A DNA stretch of 8,985 nt from Actinomycetota bacterium (GTDB lineage Bacteria > Actinomycetota > Actinomycetes > Streptosporangiales > Streptosporangiaceae), in contig PLIQ01000234.1 in NCBI GenBank assembly GCA_003140115.1, forward strand, positions 1-8,985. The letters run 5' to 3'. This document shows positions 6,399 through 8,985 of this stretch, one piece after another. Position numbers and translations under genes: made by a program. The notes under the pieces were generated by a model that was given only the letters and a program-made list of their open reading frames with translations, was not told the origin of the DNA and made no database searches. The first letter of the stretch is position 1, and each line of letters starts with the position of its first letter.

Positions 6399-7751
6399 TC
6401 AGGGCTGGAACCCGGCCCAGGGGTCGTAGTCCACTTCCAGCGGCGCCTGCGCCGGGCGTTCGGCCTCGGGCACGTGCTGCAGGTTGATCCGGATCCGGTA
6501 CCAGACCGAGCTGCGCCCGCGCATCCCGTCGACCAGCACGTCGTGCGGCTCCAGCAGTGACCAGACCGACGGATGCCGGGCCTTCCAGCGCTCCAGGCCC
6601 GCCATCGCCTCGTCCTTGGTCTGCGCCCGGGCGATCTCGATCAGCGGCATCGTGCTCCGCCGCCGCCCCGTCGGCCCAGCCGTCTTCCCCGGCGCCGGCG
6701 CCGCCGCCACCCCAGGCGCCGCCACACCGCCCGCGGCACCGGAACCGGCACCGGAACGCCGCTTGGACGGCTGCACCCGCGGCGCCTCACCGGCCTGCTT
6801 GTCGTACATCGGCGGCCACGGCGCGTCCGGCAGGCCCGCCGCCTCGTCCCGCGCCGCCTGCCCGAGCAGCGCGTCCAGCGACCCGGCCGCCTCGTCCATC
6901 CCGGCCCACGGATCACCCAGCTCGGCGAACCGCGAGGGCACCGTGAACATGGTGTACGCCGCCGGATCGCACGTGGGCACCTCGTCCCAGGTCAGCGGGG
7001 TGGAGACGCGAGCGTCCGGCACCGGGCGGATGGAGTACGCCGACGCGACCGTCCGGTCCTTGGCGTTCTGGTTGTAGTCGACGAAGACGCCGTGCCGTTC
7101 CTCCTTCCACCACTTGGACGTGGCCAGGTCTGGCGCCCGCCGCTCGATCTCCCGCGCCACCGCCACCGCCGCCAGCCGAACCTCGCCGAACGACCAGCGC
7201 GGCTCGATCCGCGCGTACACGTGCAAGCCGCGCGACCCGGAGGTCTTCGGCCAGCCGGTCAGCCCGAAGTCGGCCAGCACGTCCCTGGCCACCAGGGCCA
7301 CGTCCCGGATCTGCGCCCACTCCACCCCGGGGACCGGGTCCAGGTCAACCCGCAACTCATCCGGGTGGTCCAGGTCGCAAGCGCGCACCGGGTGCGGGTT
7401 CAGGTCGATGCAGCCCAGATTCACGACCCAGGCCAGCGCGGCCTCGTCGCTGACCACCACCTCATCGGCGGTCCGGCCGGACGGGAACCGCAGCTCGACC
7501 GTCTCGATCCAGTCGGGTCGCTTATCCGGGGCCCGCTTCTGGAAGAACGCCTCGCTCTCGGCCCCGTTCACGAACCGCTTGAGCGCCATCGGCCGCCCGC
7601 TCACCCCCGCCAGCGCACCAGAAGAAACGGCCAGGTAGTAGCGCACCATGTCCAGCTTGGTGATCCCGGCCCGGGCGAAGAACACCTTGCTCGGGTTGCT
7701 GATCGCGACCTCTCGCCCCGCCAGCTCGAAAACCTGCTTCGGCTCAGCCAT
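6399..7751 (-). CDS. LigD-type DNA polymerase/primase (NHEJ) with C-terminal extension, 450 aa
   Basis: The protein belongs to the archaeo-eukaryotic primase (LigD PolDom) family, which adds templated or untemplated nucleotides, often ribonucleotides, at broken DNA ends before ligation. The N-terminus ISNPSKVFFARAGITKLDMV (17-36) is typical. Catalytic motif I is DELRVDLDP (131-139; Asp136, Asp138 bind metal). Motif II is TSGSRGLHV (170-178; His177). Motif III is VFVDYNQNAKDRTVASAYS (222-240; Asp225). Stand-alone versions are usually about 300-340 aa. Here an Ala/Gly/Pro-rich linker (about 325-365) leads to an extra region of about 85 residues (366-450) containing DEAMAGLERWKARHPSVWSL and WYRIRINLQHVPE, ending DYDPWAGFQP. 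The ATG at 7751 lies inside the end of the ligase gene (8-bp overlap, ATGGCTGA), implying translational coupling. Streptomyces workers call a ligC-linked enzyme of this type PolR; I recall this without being able to check it. Confidence 0.9.
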   Translation of the reverse strand: MAEPKQVFELAGREVAISNPSKVFFARAGITKLDMVRYYLAVSSGALAGVSGRPMALKRFVNGAESEAFFQKRAPDKRPDWIETVELRFPSGRTADEVVVSDEAALAWVVNLGCIDLNPHPVRACDLDHPDELRVDLDPVPGVEWAQIRDVALVARDVLADFGLTGWPKTSGSRGLHVYARIEPRWSFGEVRLAAVAVAREIERRAPDLATSKWWKEERHGVFVDYNQNAKDRTVASAYSIRPVPDARVSTPLTWDEVPTCDPAAYTMFTVPSRFAELGDPWAGMDEAAGSLDALLGQAARDEAAGLPDAPWPPMYDKQAGEAPRVQPSKRRSGAGSGAAGGVAAPGVAAAPAPGKTAGPTGRRRSTMPLIEIARAQTKDEAMAGLERWKARHPSVWSLLEPHDVLVDGMRGRSSVWYRIRINLQHVPEAERPAQAPLEVDYDPWAGFQP

Positions 7752-8826
7752 CAGATGACCCCCCGCGCAAGATCTCGGCCAGGTCGAAGCTGACCGGCTC
7801 CTCCAGCTGCTCGTACGTGCATGACCGTGGCGAACGATCCGGCCGCCACCGGACGAACTGGGCGGTGTGCCGGAACCGCGAGCCTTCCATGTGGTCGTAG
7901 CGGACCTCGAGCACCCGCTCGGGTCGCAGCGGGACGAACGACAGGTCCTTGCTCGCGTTCCACCGGCTGGCCATGGCCGCCTGCGGGGTCCGCTGCCCGG
8001 CGTGCTGCGCCCCCCAGTCCCACGGGTGCCCCTCAAAGCCGGTGACCAGCGGCTGCATCTCGGCGAAGAGCGCGATCCGCTGCTCCATCGGGAACGCGCC
8101 GACCACGCCCACGCTGGCCAGACGGCCGTCGCCGGAGTACAGCCCGAGCAGCAGCGAGCCGATGCGGTCCGGGCCGCTCTTGTGTACCCGGTACCCCGCC
8201 ACCACGCAGTCCGCGGTGCGCTCGTGCTTTATCTTCTTCATCACCCGCTTGTCCGGCTCGTACACCCCGGCCGCGGGCTTGGCGATCAGCCCGTCCAGCC
8301 CGGCCCCCTCGAACTGGCTGAACCACCCAGTCGCCACCGAACGGTCCGTGGTCGCCAGGGTCAGGTGAATGGGGGAGCGGACCCCAGCCAGGACCTTCGA
8401 GAGCAGAGCCCGGCGCTCGGCGAACGGCCGTTCCATATAGTTCTCCGAGCCGAGCGCGAGCAGGTCGAACGCGATGAAGTGCCCCGGCGTCTGCTCGGCA
8501 AGCAGCGCCACGCGGCTGGCCGCCGGGTGGATGCGCAGCTGCAGCGCCTCGAAATCCAGCCGCCGGCCCGACGCGTCCGGGACTACGATCTCCCCGTCGA
8601 TGACGCAGCGCGCCGGCAATTCCGCGAGAACCGCCGCGACCAGCTCGGGAAAGTAGCGCGTCATCGGCCGTTCGTTCCGGCTGCCGATCTCTACCTCGTC
8701 GCCGTCGCGGAACACGATCGACCGGAAGCCGTCCCACTTCGGCTCGAAGACGTAGTCCCCATCGGGGATGGCATCGGTCGGCTTGGCCAGCATCGGCGCC
8801 ACCGGCGGGTTGACGGGAAGATCCAT
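7744..8826 (-). CDS. ligC: ATP-dependent DNA ligase, LigC type
   Basis: This enzyme seals DNA nicks using ATP through a lysyl-AMP intermediate. Motif I is EPKWDGFR (28-35), with Lys30 the adenylated residue. Motif Ia is SRNERP (49-54). Motif III is VIDGEI (75-80). Motif IIIa is FIAFDLLAL (117-125). Motif IV is GLDGLIAKP (176-184); the usual Glu is Asp178, as I recall for other LigC proteins. Motif V is MKKIKHERTADCVVAGYR (196-213). The OB-fold domain follows from GSLLLGLY, with the C-terminal RPERVLEVRYDHMEGSRFRH and RWRPDR. At 360 aa it matches stand-alone LigC and lacks the polymerase and nuclease domains of full LigD. The ATG at 8826 has only a weak ribosome binding site and follows a dehydrogenase stop by 9 bases, so reinitiation is likely. 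The downstream polymerase overlaps it by 8 bp, giving a repair operon. No Ku gene is visible. Confidence 0.93.
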   Translation of the reverse strand: MDLPVNPPVAPMLAKPTDAIPDGDYVFEPKWDGFRSIVFRDGDEVEIGSRNERPMTRYFPELVAAVLAELPARCVIDGEIVVPDASGRRLDFEALQLRIHPAASRVALLAEQTPGHFIAFDLLALGSENYMERPFAERRALLSKVLAGVRSPIHLTLATTDRSVATGWFSQFEGAGLDGLIAKPAAGVYEPDKRVMKKIKHERTADCVVAGYRVHKSGPDRIGSLLLGLYSGDGRLASVGVVGAFPMEQRIALFAEMQPLVTGFEGHPWDWGAQHAGQRTPQAAMASRWNASKDLSFVPLRPERVLEVRYDHMEGSRFRHTAQFVRWRPDRSPRSCTYEQLEEPVSFDLAEILRGGSSDG

Positions 8827-8835
8827 TGGCCCAGC

Positions 8836-8985
8836 TTAAACGGTGGTCCACGCCTCGCTCCGCTCCCATAGTGCCCGGCCCAGCTCGGGCGTGGCCACCT
8901 CGCTGGCCTCCCGCAACGCGCACTTGTCGTAGAACAGCCCGCTGTCCGCCGCCACCGAAGCCGACGTCGCGCAGTACAGCGAGGT
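8836..8985 (-). CDS. Short-chain dehydrogenase/reductase, C-terminal 49 residues (partial)
   Basis: This frame enters from the right edge and stops at a TAA (8838-8836). It encodes TSLYCATSASVAADSGLFYD, then KCALREASEVATPELGRALW, then ERSEAWTTV. This matches the C-terminus I know from SDR oxidoreductases of the retinol-dehydrogenase/WWOX-like group: LYCATSP...GxY(Y/F)x-x-C, then a PS..A.-like stretch, then LWERSE.W. The NAD(P)-binding and Ser-Tyr-Lys regions lie outside the window, so substrate and cofactor cannot be read. Its stop lies 9 bases before the ligase ATG on the same strand, so it is probably the upstream gene of the ligase/polymerase operon. Confidence 0.8.
   Translation of the reverse strand, partial: TSLYCATSASVAADSGLFYDKCALREASEVATPELGRALWERSEAWTTV

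Noticed and set aside
7752..8036. Longer N-terminus for the polymerase, starting at 8036
   Set aside because: The extra residues are Arg/Ser/Gly-rich, lie entirely inside the ligase gene in another frame, and have no family resemblance. The ATG at 7751 gives the normal family N-terminus.
8290..8310. Asp178 in ligase motif IV in place of the usual Glu, as a sign of an inactive enzyme
   Set aside because: All other motifs, including the catalytic Lys30, are intact, and I recall LDG-type motif IV sequences in other LigC proteins. It is more likely a subfamily feature.

Overview
The window is very GC-rich and uses mostly G/C-ending codons. It carries families typical of filamentous actinomycetes: an SPW-repeat membrane protein, a large MalT/LuxR-type regulator, and the LigC ligase plus LigD-type polymerase repair pair. 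I read it as chromosomal DNA of an actinomycete (Streptomyces or a Streptosporangiales/Catenulispora-like relative). The genus cannot be fixed from this sequence. I see no tRNA, rRNA, CRISPR array, insertion sequence or attachment site.

Layout, left to right. Bases 1-268 hold no convincing gene, only a small hairpin after the first gene's stop. A 465-aa protein of unknown function lies on the minus strand (269-1666). It is divergent from a class I SAM-dependent methyltransferase on the plus strand (1774-2580), and the 107-bp gap between them holds an inverted repeat. A hairpin separates the methyltransferase from a convergent 72-aa small actinobacterial protein (2665-2883, minus). Divergent from that is a large MalT-like/LuxR regulator (about 3007-5669, plus). 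A single missing base near 4095 splits it into an ATPase part and a repeat-plus-HTH part. About 100 bp further on is a four-helix SPW-repeat membrane protein (5768-6256, plus), followed by a terminator-like hairpin. The rest reads leftward from the right edge as a tight operon: the end of a short-chain dehydrogenase/reductase (8836-8985, partial), a LigC-type ATP-dependent DNA ligase (7744-8826), and a LigD-type polymerase/primase protein with an unusual C-terminal extension (6399-7751). Ligase and polymerase overlap by 8 bp.

The most interesting non-coding signal is a dyad, TCGCAC-NNN-CTGTGC-N-A. It occurs upstream of both the LuxR-type regulator (2957-2973) and the SPW gene (5682-5698), with identical internal spacing. 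At the SPW promoter it is a perfect 17-bp palindrome. This suggests a self-contained circuit in which the regulator controls itself and the SPW membrane protein, and perhaps the divergent 72-aa protein. The frameshift raises the question of whether that circuit is intact in this strain. The ligase/polymerase operon is probably a non-homologous end-joining type repair module. No Ku gene is in the window.
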